From assembly GCF_030994125.1 (NCBI RefSeq), contig NZ_CP099917.1:744001-808000 (forward strand): 64,000 nucleotides of DNA. The letters are read 5' to 3'. The notes under the pieces are model-generated. The model was not told where the DNA came from. It did not search any database and worked only from the letters and a program-made list of their open reading frames with translations. This stretch comes from Pseudoalteromonas xiamenensis. Its GTDB lineage: Bacteria; Pseudomonadota; Gammaproteobacteria; Enterobacterales; Alteromonadaceae. The position numbers and the translations under genes are program-made. Of the stretch, positions 27,357 to 39,065 are shown piece after piece; position 1 is the first letter of the stretch; each line of letters starts with the position of its first letter.

Positions 27357-28301
27357 ATGATTGAAACCATTCAAAACGCACAACAGTGGATGCATGACAC
27401 GCATTGCACTGGCGCACAGGTCGGATTGAAAGAATTGCTTTACTACAAACGTAAAGCAACGCTCTTGTCACTTGTGCCGAAACAAAAAATAAAAAGTGCA
27501 TCAGCAGGTCAATACCTCGCGCCACAAAAAGGACGAGGAATGGAATTTGCTGAAGTGAGACAATATCAATATGGCGATGATATTCGTGCGATTGATTGGC
27601 GAGTGACCGCTCGCACAGGTGAAGCCCACACAAAATTGTTCCAAGAAGAAAAAGAACGCCCTGTATTCGTGTTTACGGATCTGTCCTCTAGTATGGTTTT
27701 TGGCAGTCAGCTTCTTCTTAAATCAGTGCAAGCTTGTCACCTCAGTGCGCTGTTAGCTTGGTCAACCTGTGCACGAGGCGACCGACTAGGTGGAATCGTG
27801 TTTTCCGAATTCGGCCATCATGAACTAAAGCCTACCGCGAGAGACAAAGGCGTATTGGCACTTTGTCACCAGCTTGTAGACGTTCATAACATCGCGCTCG
27901 ACAACCGAGATACGCCGATGCCGAGTAAATTTGCAGATAACCTTAAACGCCTCGCGCATTTAGCCAAGCCTGGCAGTATGGTTTATCTCATTTCCGATTT
28001 CAGTCAGCTTGATGACAGTAGTTTCAAGCAGTTGGAAAGGCTCAGTCGTCACTGTGAACTCATTGGTTGCCATATCAGTGATCCATTTGAACACCAGTTG
28101 CCAGCGTATAAAGACGCCGTGAAAGTCTACGCAGGCAGTACTGACTGGACTTTACCGCTGATGGACAAAACCTTTCGTTCACGTTATGCCGAAAAAGCAG
28201 CGGAACAATTTGAATTTCGATTAGCGCGTTTACGTCGTGCTGGTATGCAAATGCGCACTTTTAGTGCCGCTCAACCACTAGAACAGCAATTGCACAGGTA
28301 G
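27357..28301 (+). CDS. DUF58 domain protein of the Bat operon
   Basis: A 314-residue protein with the DUF58 signature GMEFAEVRQYQYGDDIRAID followed by WRVTARTGEAH near 65-95, then a von Willebrand A-like half with VFVFTDLSSSMVF (about 102-114). No membrane helices are evident, unlike longer DUF58 proteins. It probably interacts with the MoxR ATPase encoded just upstream. Role in the complex is inferred from constant co-occurrence. Confidence 0.9.
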   Translation: MIETIQNAQQWMHDTHCTGAQVGLKELLYYKRKATLLSLVPKQKIKSASAGQYLAPQKGRGMEFAEVRQYQYGDDIRAIDWRVTARTGEAHTKLFQEEKERPVFVFTDLSSSMVFGSQLLLKSVQACHLSALLAWSTCARGDRLGGIVFSEFGHHELKPTARDKGVLALCHQLVDVHNIALDNRDTPMPSKFADNLKRLAHLAKPGSMVYLISDFSQLDDSSFKQLERLSRHCELIGCHISDPFEHQLPAYKDAVKVYAGSTDWTLPLMDKTFRSRYAEKAAEQFEFRLARLRRAGMQMRTFSAAQPLEQQLHR

Positions 28302-28307
28302 TTTAAC

Positions 28308-28754
28308 ATGCCGTCGTCACCTTTAGATGCTCTTAAAGATGTGATCCCACCCACTGAAGTCAGTTGGTGGCCGCTTTCTTATGCGGCTTGGGGATTAATT
28401 GTCGCGACGTTACTCGTCCTGACACTTATCATTTTATTCATAGTGAAGCGTCATCGCCATTCACGCGCTAAGCGTGAAGCAACACAGCTAGCTAAGCTTG
28501 CTGAATCGTCGCTGTCACTACACACGTTGTTAAAACGATTAGTAAAACATTATTACGGCATTGAAATGGCAAGTTTGCCACAAAAACAATGGCTTCTTAT
28601 CCTTAACACCGTTTCAAACGCGACGTTTACCAAAGAGGAGCTACAAACCATCTATAGCCCCAATGGTGCAGAAGCACTATTCGACAAGTTTGTGTTGGCC
28701 ATTACTACGTTTAAAACACGTGAAAAGCTTACGTTGGAGGCGGCAAATGTTTGA
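28308..28754 (+). CDS. DUF4381 membrane protein of the Bat operon
   Basis: A 148-residue protein with one N-terminal transmembrane helix (about 23-45, AAWGLIVATLLVLTLIILFI) followed by a basic stretch and a helical soluble domain with KQWLLILN and FTKEEL, typical of DUF4381. It begins 6 bases after the DUF58 stop, and its last 8 bases overlap the batA start. Function unknown beyond the Bat association. Confidence 0.86.
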   Translation: MPSSPLDALKDVIPPTEVSWWPLSYAAWGLIVATLLVLTLIILFIVKRHRHSRAKREATQLAKLAESSLSLHTLLKRLVKHYYGIEMASLPQKQWLLILNTVSNATFTKEELQTIYSPNGAEALFDKFVLAITTFKTREKLTLEAANV

Positions 28755-29741
28755 ATTTAGCTGGCCATTAGCATTTTTGTTATTACCACTTCCATGGCTT
28801 ATCGCCTTGGTTAAACCGACACCCGCCAAACAACCTCTGAAATTGCGCATGCCAAGCTATGCGACTATTGCGACTGGCGGTTCACTTAATGAGCAACAAA
28901 AAAGGTACCTTAGTCTTTCTGAGGCCATCGTCTGGATTGCCCTTGTGTGCGCGCTTGCAAACCCAACCTATTTGGATGACCCCGTCGTATTACCAAATGA
29001 AGGCCGAGACATCATGCTTGCGGTCGATCTTTCTGATTCAATGAAAGAACAAGATATGGCGTATCAAGGTGGCTACGTAGACAGACTGTCTGTTGTAAAA
29101 GCGGTGCTTGGTGAATTCATTGAAAAACGTCAAGGTGACCGCCTTGGCTTGATTCTGTTTGGCGACACGGCGTTTTTGCAAACCCCATTAACCCGTGATG
29201 TTGACACCGTTGCAAAAATGCTCAATGAAACACAGATCGGACTCGTTGGTCGAGCTACCGCCATTGGCGACGCAATTGGCTTGTCCGTTAAGCGATTCGA
29301 GCAAAAAGACAAGAGCAATCGCATCCTTATTCTGCTTACCGATGGTCAAAATACCTCTGGAAATTTGCAGCCCGAAGAAGCGCTGACACTTGCTCGCGAT
29401 GCTGGTATTAAGGTGTACACCGTTGGCGTTGGCTCAGATGGTCGCGGAGGCTTTAGTCTGTTCGGTATGGGTGGTCTTTCTTCCATGGGAAGTAGTATCG
29501 ATGAAGCTACGCTTAAGCACATCGCCTCTGAAACGGGAGGTCTGTATTTTCGTGCGAAGGACGTAAAAGGCTTACAACGTATCTACGAAGAGCTGGATAA
29601 ACTGGAGCCGATTAGTTCAGACAACCAAACATTCCGACCGACCTTAGCGCTTTTCTATTGGCCATTGCTCGTTGCGCTCGGCTGGATTGCGCTGGTTCTA
29701 ATCACAAAAAGTGCAAAGTCCATTCTACGGGAGAACAACTA

Positions 29742-29742
<1 letters not shown>
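28747..29742 (+). CDS. batA: BatA-like VWA membrane protein
   Basis: A 331-residue protein. ATG 28747, preceded by GGAGG, begins MFEFSWPLAFLLLPLPWLIA, a membrane helix. A second helix lies near 57-75, a VWA domain follows (about 88-290) with the metal-ion MIDAS motif VDLSDSMKEQ, and a third helix closes the protein (about 305-325). I chose this start over an upstream in-frame ATG inside the DUF4381 gene because of the ribosome site and helix. Glycine-rich insert GRGGFSLFGMGGLSSMGSS near 233-251. Stop and next start overlap as TAATG. Confidence 0.9.
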
Positions 29743-31750
<2,008 letters not shown>

Positions 31751-31757
<7 letters not shown>

Positions 31758-33403
31758 TGCGTTTTATAGGTGGTCTATTACTGCTTGCCTTGAGCCAATT
31801 TTCTTTTGCTGGCGAAGGTTTAACGGCAAGCGTAGATAAAAACCCCGTTCTTGTCGGCGAGTATTTTACGCTCACGATTGAAGCAACTGGCAAAGTCGGT
31901 GGCGAAACCCCTGATACTCAAGAACTTGCCAAAATTTTTAATATTGGACCAATGAGTACAAGCTCTCGCACGAGCATTATAAACGGCAGTATTAGCAGCA
32001 GCACCACATGGCAAATGCAGGTGCTTGCGCGCCGCGCCGGTGAGTTCACCATCCCTGCGTTTACAGTCTCAGGAATGAAGTCGGAACCGATAACACTCAA
32101 AGTGATCCCTCGAGACCAAGACGACAGCACGCAAAATGACGTGTTTGTCAAAGTGGCACTTCAAGACGGTCCATTATACGTCCAACAAGCGGCGCTCTAT
32201 ACGGTAAAGCTATACGTTGGCAAAGAGCTTTTGGATGGTCAACTGACCGCACCAGAATTAGCTGATACGCAATTTACGCTACTAGGTAAACAAAAAGAAG
32301 AATATGAAATAGTTGATGGGCGTCGATACTTTGTCGTGACCCGCGAGTATTTGATGCAACCGAATAAAAGTGGCCAATTCACTATCGATGGCCCTATTTT
32401 TAATGGCCAAGTGCGTGAAGGCTATCGCCGAATGGCAATTTCAGCTGTGGGTGAAAGCATTGATTTAGATGTGCAACCTATCCCTGAAAACTTCCCGGGT
32501 GCTTGGTTACCGTCAGAACTCGTGCATTTGGGTGAAGAATGGAAACCAACTGACGATACCGTGACGGTTGGCACTCCGATTACTCGTACACTTACGCTTA
32601 CCGCCACAGGTGTAACACAAGAGCAACTACCAGAAATCACTGTACCGCAAATTGATGGCTTTAGAACTTACCCGGACGACAGTGAACGTAAACAAATCTC
32701 TCGAGATGGCCGTATTATTTCCCAAATGGTGAGCTCAATCGCCCTACTCCCGCAAAAACCAGGCACGTTTACGTTACCTGAGTTAAAGGTTGCGTGGTTT
32801 AATACGAAAATGGGGAAAACGCAGTATGCGTCTGTTCCAGCTCGTTCAATTACCGTCGTCGCGGACCCGAATGCTCCAAAGGCACCTGTGGTTCCAGAGG
32901 TACAATCAGCCAAGCCAGAAGCATCTCAAACCGTTTCTGTTCCCCAGCAAACACTGATGCCAACAACGTCGATTCAAGCTGAAAAAACGTGGCAAGACTG
33001 GCTGTTACTTGTGAGTGGTTACGTGCTTTGGATTTTGACGTTAGGTTGGTTTTTACTTAGAAAACCAACACCCGCTTCAGAAAAAGTCAAATCACCCACT
33101 GTCACGCAATCAGACCCAATGGCTGAACTGAATTCGGCAGCTAAAGACGGTGATGCTAAACGTTATTACCAAGCGTTAATGTCCCTTACTGCCAAATTAG
33201 GCGCGGCAACGCTCTCGGATTGGGCCAATAAACAAAGTGACCCATCATTAAGCCATGAGATTGCAAATCTTCAGGCGACTCTTTATAGTTCCAACAATCA
33301 ACAGGTGGACTTACCAACGTTACATAAACATGTCTGTGCGGTGTTAAAGCAGCAAACAAAAAAACATAAATCAAACGGTAACACGCTTGAAACGCTCTAT
33401 TAA
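31751..33403 (+). CDS. batD: BatD-like protein
   Basis: A 550-residue envelope protein of the BatD (oxygen-tolerance) family. Signal peptide MRFIGGLLLLALSQFSFAGE, then Ig-like beta domains (about 24-400) with KNPVLVGEYFTLTIEATG and WQMQVLARRAGEFTIPAFTV. One transmembrane helix lies near 417-435 (LLLVSGYVLWILTLGWFLL), and a helical cytoplasmic tail follows. AAAGGAG (31734-31740) supports ATG 31751, which overlaps the end of batB; ATG 31757 is an alternative. It closes the operon and is followed by a strong terminator. Confidence 0.9.
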
Positions 33404-33460
33404 TTAATACCGTTTACAAAGCGCCGGATTTAGGCGTTTATGTAAGAAAACACTCAGTAT

Positions 33461-33500
33461 TTAAAACGGGGAGAATATCGATTCTACCCCGTTTTAATTT
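33461..33500 (+). terminator. Terminator of the Bat operon
   Basis: AAAACGGGG and CCCCGTTTT form a 9-bp stem with an AT-rich 15-base loop, followed by AATTTTG. It separates batD from the ECF sigma gene. Confidence 0.8.
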
Positions 33501-33593
33501 TGTAGGCCGCGCTTTAAAATAGGGTTTACAGACTACTCAAAGCAAACAGAAAGTTTGTTGAAATAAAAATTTAAAAACGAAGGTCTAACTAGT

Positions 33594-34115
33594 ATGACCA
33601 CAAAACAACAACGCTATGAGCAAATGGTAAGAACCTATCATACAGAGTTGTATCGTTTTGCTTACTGGCTGTGTGGCGATGCAACAATTGCCGAAGATTT
33701 GGTACAAGAAACCTTTCTTCGTGCGTGGCGCTCGCTGGATAGCTTGCAAGATGAAAATGCAACAAAGCCTTGGTTAATTACCATTTTACGTCGTGAGAAC
33801 GCGCGACGATTTGAACGTAAACAATTTGATTATGCTGATGTGGAACAAGATACGCTGGAAGACAAAGAGCGTTTCACCCTCGATGACGAGATGGAACAAA
33901 CGGTCATTCAACGCCATATCAACAATTTGGAACCAGAATACCGTGAACCTCTGATTATGCAGGTGGTTATGGGATTTTCTGGAGATGAAATCGCAGACAT
34001 GTTAGAGCTGAATAAAAACACGGTGATGACGAGACTTTACCGTGCCAGAAACCAGCTCAAAGAGGCCTTAATGAACGTAAAAACACCAGTAAGAGGAGCG
34101 CAATCAGATGGATGA
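33594..34115 (+). CDS. ECF-family RNA polymerase sigma factor
   Basis: A 173-residue sigma factor with only regions 2 and 4. Region 2 (about 10-75) has FAYWLCGDATIAEDLVQETF and LRAWRSLDSL; region 4 (about 110-165) has the helix-turn-helix YREPLIMQVVMGFSGDEIAD and NTVMTRLYRAR. CGAAGG precedes ATG 33594. Its last 8 bases overlap the DUF3379 gene, its likely anti-sigma factor, so the two are translationally coupled and probably auto-regulated. The inducing signal and target promoters are not evident here. Confidence 0.94.
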   Translation: MTTKQQRYEQMVRTYHTELYRFAYWLCGDATIAEDLVQETFLRAWRSLDSLQDENATKPWLITILRRENARRFERKQFDYADVEQDTLEDKERFTLDDEMEQTVIQRHINNLEPEYREPLIMQVVMGFSGDEIADMLELNKNTVMTRLYRARNQLKEALMNVKTPVRGAQSDG

Positions 34116-34851
34116 ACTTGAATTTCGTCGCCGTCTTTATGCCGATCCTTTTGACAAGGACGTTCACGAAATGGCGAAAAATAACCCGGAACTGCAAGCT
34201 CAGCTTGACGACTTTCTTTCATTTGAAGCCGCAATGAAAGATGCCATGGACATCCCAGTTCCTGAGGGGCTTGCCGAGCGCATTATTGCAAAAACTCAGG
34301 AAGCAAAAACTCAGGAAGCACAAACTTCAGAGTCCATCACACCACCACCGCACCAGCCTGTTACTTGGTATAAACGTCATGCAGGTCCATTTGCAATGGC
34401 GGCATCTATTTTCGTTGCGACCACCGTGTATTTCCTGTCGGCAACCCCGACCGCGGTACATGCCAACGAATATGCGTTTGAACACGTCTACCATGAAATG
34501 GGCGCGTTTAAACTGACCGATGCTGTTTCACTGCAAAAAGTGAACGAAAAGCTCGCAACATTCGGAGCTAAGCTGGACGATTTACCGGGCAAAGTGACCT
34601 ACGCAACATTTTGTAATTATCGTGGTAAAAAAAGTTTGCACATGATTTACCAAAGCGAAGATGGTCCAGTAACGGTATTCGTTGTGCCTCGTGAAGACAG
34701 CTTTAGAGAGTCAGGTCGTAGTTTCGTTGACGATCGCTTTAGTGGTCTTATTAACCCACTGGATAAAGCGGACGTAATCTTAGTCGCGAATTTAAATACG
34801 CCAATTCAACAATTTGCAGCGGATTTTACCAGCCAAATGGAATGGTTATAG
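34108..34851 (+). CDS. DUF3379 protein, probable anti-sigma factor
   Basis: A 247-residue single-pass membrane protein of the DUF3379 family, regularly encoded after this class of ECF sigma. The cytoplasmic N-terminus (about 1-85) opens with ELEFRRRLYADPFDKD. A short tandem coding repeat (KTQEAKTQEAQTSE, about 61-74) precedes one transmembrane helix (about 95-112, FAMAASIFVATTVYFLSA). The periplasmic part contains CNYRGKKSLHMIYQ. It likely holds the sigma at the membrane until a signal arrives; this role is inferred from operon context. Confidence 0.85.
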   Translation: MDELEFRRRLYADPFDKDVHEMAKNNPELQAQLDDFLSFEAAMKDAMDIPVPEGLAERIIAKTQEAKTQEAQTSESITPPPHQPVTWYKRHAGPFAMAASIFVATTVYFLSATPTAVHANEYAFEHVYHEMGAFKLTDAVSLQKVNEKLATFGAKLDDLPGKVTYATFCNYRGKKSLHMIYQSEDGPVTVFVVPREDSFRESGRSFVDDRFSGLINPLDKADVILVANLNTPIQQFAADFTSQMEWL

Positions 34852-34881
34852 CGCTACGCAGAGAACATTTTTGATGTAATG

Positions 34882-34915
34882 AATCCAAAGGCTCGCAAAA
34901 GTCTTTGGATTTCGT
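34882..34915 (+). terminator. Terminator after the sigma/anti-sigma operon
   Basis: AATCCAAAG and CTTTGGATT make a 9-bp stem with a 12-base loop and a short TT tail. The weak T run makes this a probable rather than certain terminator. Confidence 0.6.
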
Positions 34916-35007
34916 CGCATAACCCCCATATTTAATCCTAAAGATCTATGTATCGCGTACCCAATTTAATTAGAATTGGCGTCAATATTTTTTAATCGAG
35001 GAAAGGT

Positions 35008-35874
35008 ATGAAACAACTCATTACCATGTTGTCTTTAGTGACATTTTTATTTGCGACCAGCTTTGATGCGTTTGCAGCAAAAAAGTTTGGCAGCAAAAAG
35101 AAATCAGGAAAGACGCAACAAACCCAAACAGCTCAACCAAAGCAGCAAGTAGACACTAATACTCTGCCTGCGAAAACTGCCCCTAAGTCGTCGAAAAAAG
35201 GCATTATGGCCGGTGTACTTGGTGGCTTGCTAGCTGGTGGTTTAATTGCTGCAATGCTTGGCGATGACTTTGAAGGCTTTCAATGGCTTGAAATGATTCT
35301 ATTTGCTGTGCTTGCTTTTGTTATATTCAAAGTCGTGAAAGGTATGATGGCACGTAGGCAACAGCCAGCATACGCAGGTGCAAGCTCAAGTCCGTATTCA
35401 ACTGCGCCACAGCAACCTTATCAGCAACCTGCGCAACCTCAGGCTTTTACGCCTGCGTCTTCGGGATTTGGTTCAAGCACCTCCGATGTACCGTTCAATT
35501 TACCGCGTGACTTTGACTTGAACGGGTTTCTACGTGGTGCTGAAAACCACTATCGTACGGTGCAAAAAGCTTGGAACGAAAATGATTTCGCAACGGTTAG
35601 CGAATACCTAAGCCCTGAACTCATTGAAGAGTTCAAGGCCGAACGTGCTGAGCAAGGTCAAGTATCTAACGAAACGTTATTCCTAAGTGCAGAAGCGGTA
35701 CGTGCAGATGTGAGCCCAGTTGTTTGGGAAATCAGTGTGATGTTCCGTGGTAAGTACCGTGACAACATTGAAAATGTTGAAGAACCTATCCATGAAGTAT
35801 GGCACCTTGAACGCAAAACCGACGCGAACGCACCTTGGCTTATTGTTGGGGTTGAAAACTTAGCCGCAGAGTAA
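35008..35874 (+). CDS. Tim44-like domain membrane protein
   Basis: A 288-residue protein. GAGGAAAGG precedes ATG 35008. A signal-like N-terminus (MKQLITMLSLVTFLFATSFD) is followed by a Lys/Gln-rich segment, two membrane helices (about 66-85 GIMAGVLGGLLAGGLIAAM and 95-112), and a Gln/Pro/Ser/Ala-rich linker. The C-terminal Tim44-like domain spans about 165-285 with FLRGAENHYRTVQKAWNEND and EVWHLERKTDANAPWLIVGV. Bacterial Tim44-like proteins are of uncertain function; the domain resembles mitochondrial import Tim44 and MRPL45. It is probably a single transcription unit. Confidence 0.87.
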   Translation: MKQLITMLSLVTFLFATSFDAFAAKKFGSKKKSGKTQQTQTAQPKQQVDTNTLPAKTAPKSSKKGIMAGVLGGLLAGGLIAAMLGDDFEGFQWLEMILFAVLAFVIFKVVKGMMARRQQPAYAGASSSPYSTAPQQPYQQPAQPQAFTPASSGFGSSTSDVPFNLPRDFDLNGFLRGAENHYRTVQKAWNENDFATVSEYLSPELIEEFKAERAEQGQVSNETLFLSAEAVRADVSPVVWEISVMFRGKYRDNIENVEEPIHEVWHLERKTDANAPWLIVGVENLAAE

Positions 35875-35897
35875 GTTCCCAATACACTATTTAAACC

Positions 35898-35925
35898 AAA
35901 GGCAACCTTGTGTTGCCTTTGTTAT
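35898..35925 (+). terminator. Terminator after the Tim44-like gene
   Basis: AAAGGCAAC and GTTGCCTTT form a 9-bp stem around CTTGT, followed by GTTATTT. Confidence 0.8.
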
Positions 35926-36025
35926 TTCAATCATCCCATTTCAATATAAACGAATATTATCAAACACTTTTTCAATGATTCACGTATCATGCGGTCATAT
36001 AAAATATATCGGTAAGGATAGCGCT

Positions 36026-36712
36026 ATGGTATTACGCCACCTATTGTCTCCCGTTGCATTATTGGCATCATGTTTGGTATGCACATCGTCTTTCGCGTCT
36101 AATTTGTTTCCTGAGATAACTCAACCAATCGACGCCAATGGTCGCTTCGTATTCTACTCCCATGGTTACATCGTTGAGGGTGATAATCCGACCCCTATCG
36201 AGACTAAGCATGGTTTTGGAAAATACGATTTCCCTGCGATTAAAGAAGCTCTCGCTGATGACTCCTACCACCTTATGGCACACCACCGCCCTAAAAACAC
36301 CGATCCTTTTGCCTATGCACAAGCGTTCAGTGAGCGCATTCGCGAACTGGTTAAGCTAGGCGTATCACCTTCGCATATTACATTAGTAGGTTTTTCACGA
36401 GGTTCTTTTATTACAGGGCTAACGTCCAATTTACTTGCTGATATAGGCGTTAATACCGTGCTGTTAGCAGGATGTGGACGCTTGATTGCCAAACAGCATC
36501 AAGACGTTCAAGTTTATGGTCATGTGTTGTCTGTCTACGAGAAGTCAGACCGTTCCGGTACTTGTGATGCCTTGAAAGCGAAAAGCCCACATACACGTTC
36601 CTTTGAAGAATTAGCCATCAATACAGGTTTAAGTCACGGGGCTTTTTATACACCCAACCCTGTTTGGGTCGCACCAGTTAAAGCTTGGATTTTGAAAAAG
36701 CAGGCACTGTGA
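36026..36712 (+). CDS. Secreted alpha/beta-hydrolase-like protein
   Basis: A 228-residue protein with a signal peptide (about 1-24, ending SSFAS). The nucleophile-elbow pattern GFSRGSF near 122-128 sits in ITLVGFSRGSFITGLTSNLL, and an early FVFYSHGYIVEGDNPTP would form the oxyanion strand. A later GLSHGAFY supplies a candidate catalytic His. Substrate unknown. TAAGGA precedes ATG 36026; an in-frame ATG 17 codons earlier lacks a ribosome site and would extend before the signal peptide. It marks the boundary with integron relic B, which starts about 140 bases downstream. Confidence 0.75.
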   Translation: MVLRHLLSPVALLASCLVCTSSFASNLFPEITQPIDANGRFVFYSHGYIVEGDNPTPIETKHGFGKYDFPAIKEALADDSYHLMAHHRPKNTDPFAYAQAFSERIRELVKLGVSPSHITLVGFSRGSFITGLTSNLLADIGVNTVLLAGCGRLIAKQHQDVQVYGHVLSVYEKSDRSGTCDALKAKSPHTRSFEELAINTGLSHGAFYTPNPVWVAPVKAWILKKQAL

Positions 36713-36852
36713 CCGGTGAAACTTACTGTGTAGTTGTTCAAAGCTGAACTCGCGTTTAAGTTAATCTGCACGATGTAAGACTTGCCCCTAAAGAACTACC
36801 ACCAAGGAATTAGATTTTTGATTAGCTCTTCGTCTTTCACCAAACTTTCCTG

Positions 36853-36972
36853 AGAATATAACACCTCAAACACAGGCGCGTAAGTTGGCGCAGTTTTTGC
36901 TGCATTTGGTTTTTTGCAAAAACTGAGACAACCGTTATGTGTCCTGTGATTTGACTTGTTATATTCGTATTA
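36853..36972 (-). repeat. attC recombination site at the distal end of relic B
   Basis: On the minus strand the site runs from ATATAACAAGTCAAATCACA to TGTTTGAGGTGTTATATTC. Cores ATAACAA and GTTATAT fit the consensus, and arms CAGTTTTTGC and GCAAAAACTG pair perfectly in the middle. It follows the last cassette gene. Confidence 0.8.
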
Positions 36973-36996
36973 TAAAGCTCTAAAGCTCTAAAGCTC
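36973..36996 (+). repeat. Triplicate 8-mer TAAAGCTC
   Basis: Three perfect tandem copies of TAAAGCTC straddle the stop codon of the next lipoprotein gene, so the protein end is itself inside the repeat. Confidence 0.85.
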
Positions 36997-37628
36997 GATA
37001 GCTTCAGGTTCAAAAGCAATTCTTTCAGAGTAGGTCTCTTTACCCATGATATAGCCATGGATTGATCTGAAAATTAATATTCCATTTTTATCGTAGATTC
37101 GTTTCATGGTTTTCTTTCTCAAACCAACGCCATTAAATTTGGTAATCCAAACTCCGTTATCAAAAACCGTTTCAATTTCGGTTTTACCACTGTACGTTTC
37201 GTATTGACATTTACCGATTACAAATTCACATTCGTTGAAATGTGACATATATGAATCGAAATTCCCATTTTCTGTTAGTTTTAAAAACATAACTTTATTA
37301 TCAAGTTTCATCTCAACACCAGTAGGTTGGCGCTTATCGTTAAAATGTCTGAAGTAATGGGTCGAATTTTCGGTTTTATATAATACATAATATTCTCTTT
37401 CAATATCTACCTCCCCCTTGAGGTAGTATTGCTTAACTAAGTAGCCGAACTTTTCTTTTAACTTAGGAACACTAGTAGAGATAGTGTCGAATTCACTTGG
37501 TTGAAGAATATTATCAGCATTTTCTTCTAATACTTTTTTCATTGCCTCTGCTTGGTTGTATAGGCTAACGGAACAACCACTAACAGAAAAAAGAAAAACA
37601 TAAATAATACTACGTTGATTATTTGCAT
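36988..37628 (-). pseudogene. Cassette lipoprotein, frameshifted in the signal peptide
   Basis: ATG 37628, with AAAGG upstream, opens MQIINVVLFMFFF and then leaves frame in a run of T (minus strand, near 37585-37591). The adjoining frame gives SVSGCSVSLYNQ, a lipobox, and continues to stop 36988, so one base corrects a lipoprotein of about 213 residues. The mature part is mixed helix and strand with no family I recognise; NECEFVIGKCQYETY holds two cysteines. The uncorrected frame would have to start inside the attC. Length is otherwise complete, so I suspect a homopolymer slip. Confidence 0.6.
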
Positions 37629-37641
37629 ATACTACCTTTGA

Positions 37642-37712
37642 ATATAACGCCGTTGTAATCGGCAAAATTTGTTGGCTAAAATGTGAGGCGAAGCAGAACC
37701 TAACCAACGGTT
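37642..37712 (-). repeat. attC recombination site
   Basis: On the minus strand the site runs from TAACCGTTGGTTAGGTTC to ACAACGGCGTTATAT. The stem words TGGTTAGGTT, TTAGCCAACA and AAATTTTGCC recur at the other relic B sites. Outer core GTTATAT fits GTTRRRY. Confidence 0.75.
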
Positions 37713-38254
37713 ACGAGTCCTGCTTCTGTAGCTTTTTATTTGCCGTCTTACCCAAGTAGCTTTTTATACCATCTTGGGCTTGTTTATACCTTAAGTTAAT
37801 TAAAGTCATTGCTACTTGTCCGACATCTCCGTACAGATTGTCAGCGTATTCATGTAAATTTAAAGTTGGATCGTAATTTTTAGAAGCAATAAACTCATCT
37901 ATTTGTTGCTCCCGAGATGGAGCATGCTCAGGTTCTTTAATATATAAAAATTCTCGCCATGTTCTTGTTGCTTCTCGTTATTACATGATTGACAATCATG
38001 GAACAACATTGTCCATAAATGTAGACCTAAAAAAGATTTATTCATTGATATAAGATTATCTTGAGATAACGTCTTTCGAGCAATCGAAATACCATAGAAA
38101 CAACATTTATGATTAAAAAATCTAATAACTCATCTTTTTGGCCACCTATGGATCAAAGGGTTCTAATCCACGAGCATCATCATAATACTTGCCTACTTCT
38201 TGAAAAAAATATTCTGATATCGCTATTTGAAATATCAGATTTACGTCGAGCCAT
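37711..38254 (-). pseudogene. HNH endonuclease-like cassette gene, decayed
   Basis: Pieces in all three minus frames line up to one HNH-type protein. They read MARRKSDISNSDIRIFF, then QEVGKYYDDARGLEPFDP, a TAG, KKDELLDF, FNHKCCFYGISI, DNLISMNKSFLGLHLW, CQSCNNEKQQEHG, then EFLYIKEPEHAPSREQQIDE to a stop at 37711. At least four frame breaks and one nonsense codon are needed. The expected DHLIPMN histidine has become DNLISMN. The CxxC pairs of the zinc-binding scaffold are partly retained. Some breaks lie in homopolymers, but the stop codon and lost catalytic His argue for real decay. Confidence 0.65.
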
Positions 38255-38269
38255 CATTCCTCTTCAGGC

Positions 38270-38358
38270 ATATAACGCCCTGTTAATGGAAAAAATTGAA
38301 TAAGCTAAAATAGAGCGAAGCGACGAGCTTATTTAATTTTGTCCTCGTTTAGCGCATT
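38270..38358 (-). repeat. attC recombination site
   Basis: On the minus strand the site runs from GCGCTAAACGAGGACAAAAT to ATTAACAGGGCGTTATATG. Arms AAATAAGCTCGTC and TTTTAGCTTATT give the stem. Cores GCTAAAC and GTTATAT fit the consensus. Confidence 0.82.
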
Positions 38359-38367
38359 ATTAACTCT

Positions 38368-38931
38368 CTATTGCACTTTAAAGTGCCTAGAGCCTTTAAC
38401 TTTTAACATACTCTCATTCATCAGTTGTTTTTCGATATTAATGTTTTCGGGCAACCCTTTCTGTTTTGCAAGATTTATATCTCGCTCAAATTTATCTATG
38501 ACTTGGAGCATTCCGCTTCCACCAACAGGCTCAGTCAATTCACCCAAATATGTAGCTTCATTCTTTTTTACTTCAAAGCTGTATGGTTCAAAATCTTCAT
38601 AGTGAAAAGTATGAGCACCTTGAATTTGTTCATATTTTGTAATCAAATACTTGCCAGCTTTTAGTTGGTGTAGCTCTACTCTACCGTTATAACTTGCCTC
38701 ATCAAAATCCCTTTCAGAGCGACCCCATGATGCATCTTTACGATAATAAAACCTACCCGACTCTCCTTTATCATTTTCATAGTTCACAACATAGTCACCT
38801 GCAAAGTTGTGGTTTTTTATATAAAAAGACATGATAGCAAAGCCAGAGTCATCGCCTTGGTATTGAGTATTCAACGTTACGCAACCTGACAATAGGAACA
38901 TAGTAAATATTGAAATTATAAACTTTTTCAT
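38368..38931 (-). CDS. Cassette-encoded lipoprotein
   Basis: A 187-residue lipoprotein with signal MKKFIISIFTMFLLSGC, where LSGC is the lipobox (Cys17). The mature domain is beta-rich (FAGDYVVNYENDKGESGRFY, GRVELHQLKAGKYLITKYE), resembling small extracytoplasmic domains of unknown function, and ends in a charged helix. GGAAAAAA-type purine-rich sequence precedes ATG 38931. It is intact and flanked by attC sites on both sides, a complete single-gene cassette. No specific family recognised. Confidence 0.78.
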   Translation of the reverse strand: MKKFIISIFTMFLLSGCVTLNTQYQGDDSGFAIMSFYIKNHNFAGDYVVNYENDKGESGRFYYRKDASWGRSERDFDEASYNGRVELHQLKAGKYLITKYEQIQGAHTFHYEDFEPYSFEVKKNEATYLGELTEPVGGSGMLQVIDKFERDINLAKQKGLPENINIEKQLMNESMLKVKGSRHFKVQ

Positions 38932-38964
38932 TTTTTTCCTGATAGTTTTACGAATCTAAAAAGA

Positions 38965-39065
38965 GAGTTAACTCCCTGTTAATAGGCAAAATTTAGTTAG
39001 CTAAAATTCGCGATGAAGGAGCAAAAGCCAACTGCATTTTATCCTTGTTAAACAGTTTGTTATGT
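38965..39065 (-). repeat. attC recombination site
   Basis: On the minus strand the site runs from ACATAACAAACTGTTTAACA to ATTAACAGGGAGTTAACTC. Stem words AGTTGGCTTTTGCTCC and TTTTAGCTAACT pair in part. Cores ATAACAA and GTTAACT fit the consensus. Confidence 0.84.

Noticed and set aside
38109..38303. Plus-strand 64-residue open frame
   Set aside because: It is antisense to the HNH pseudogene and attC and has no ribosome site or recognisable motif.
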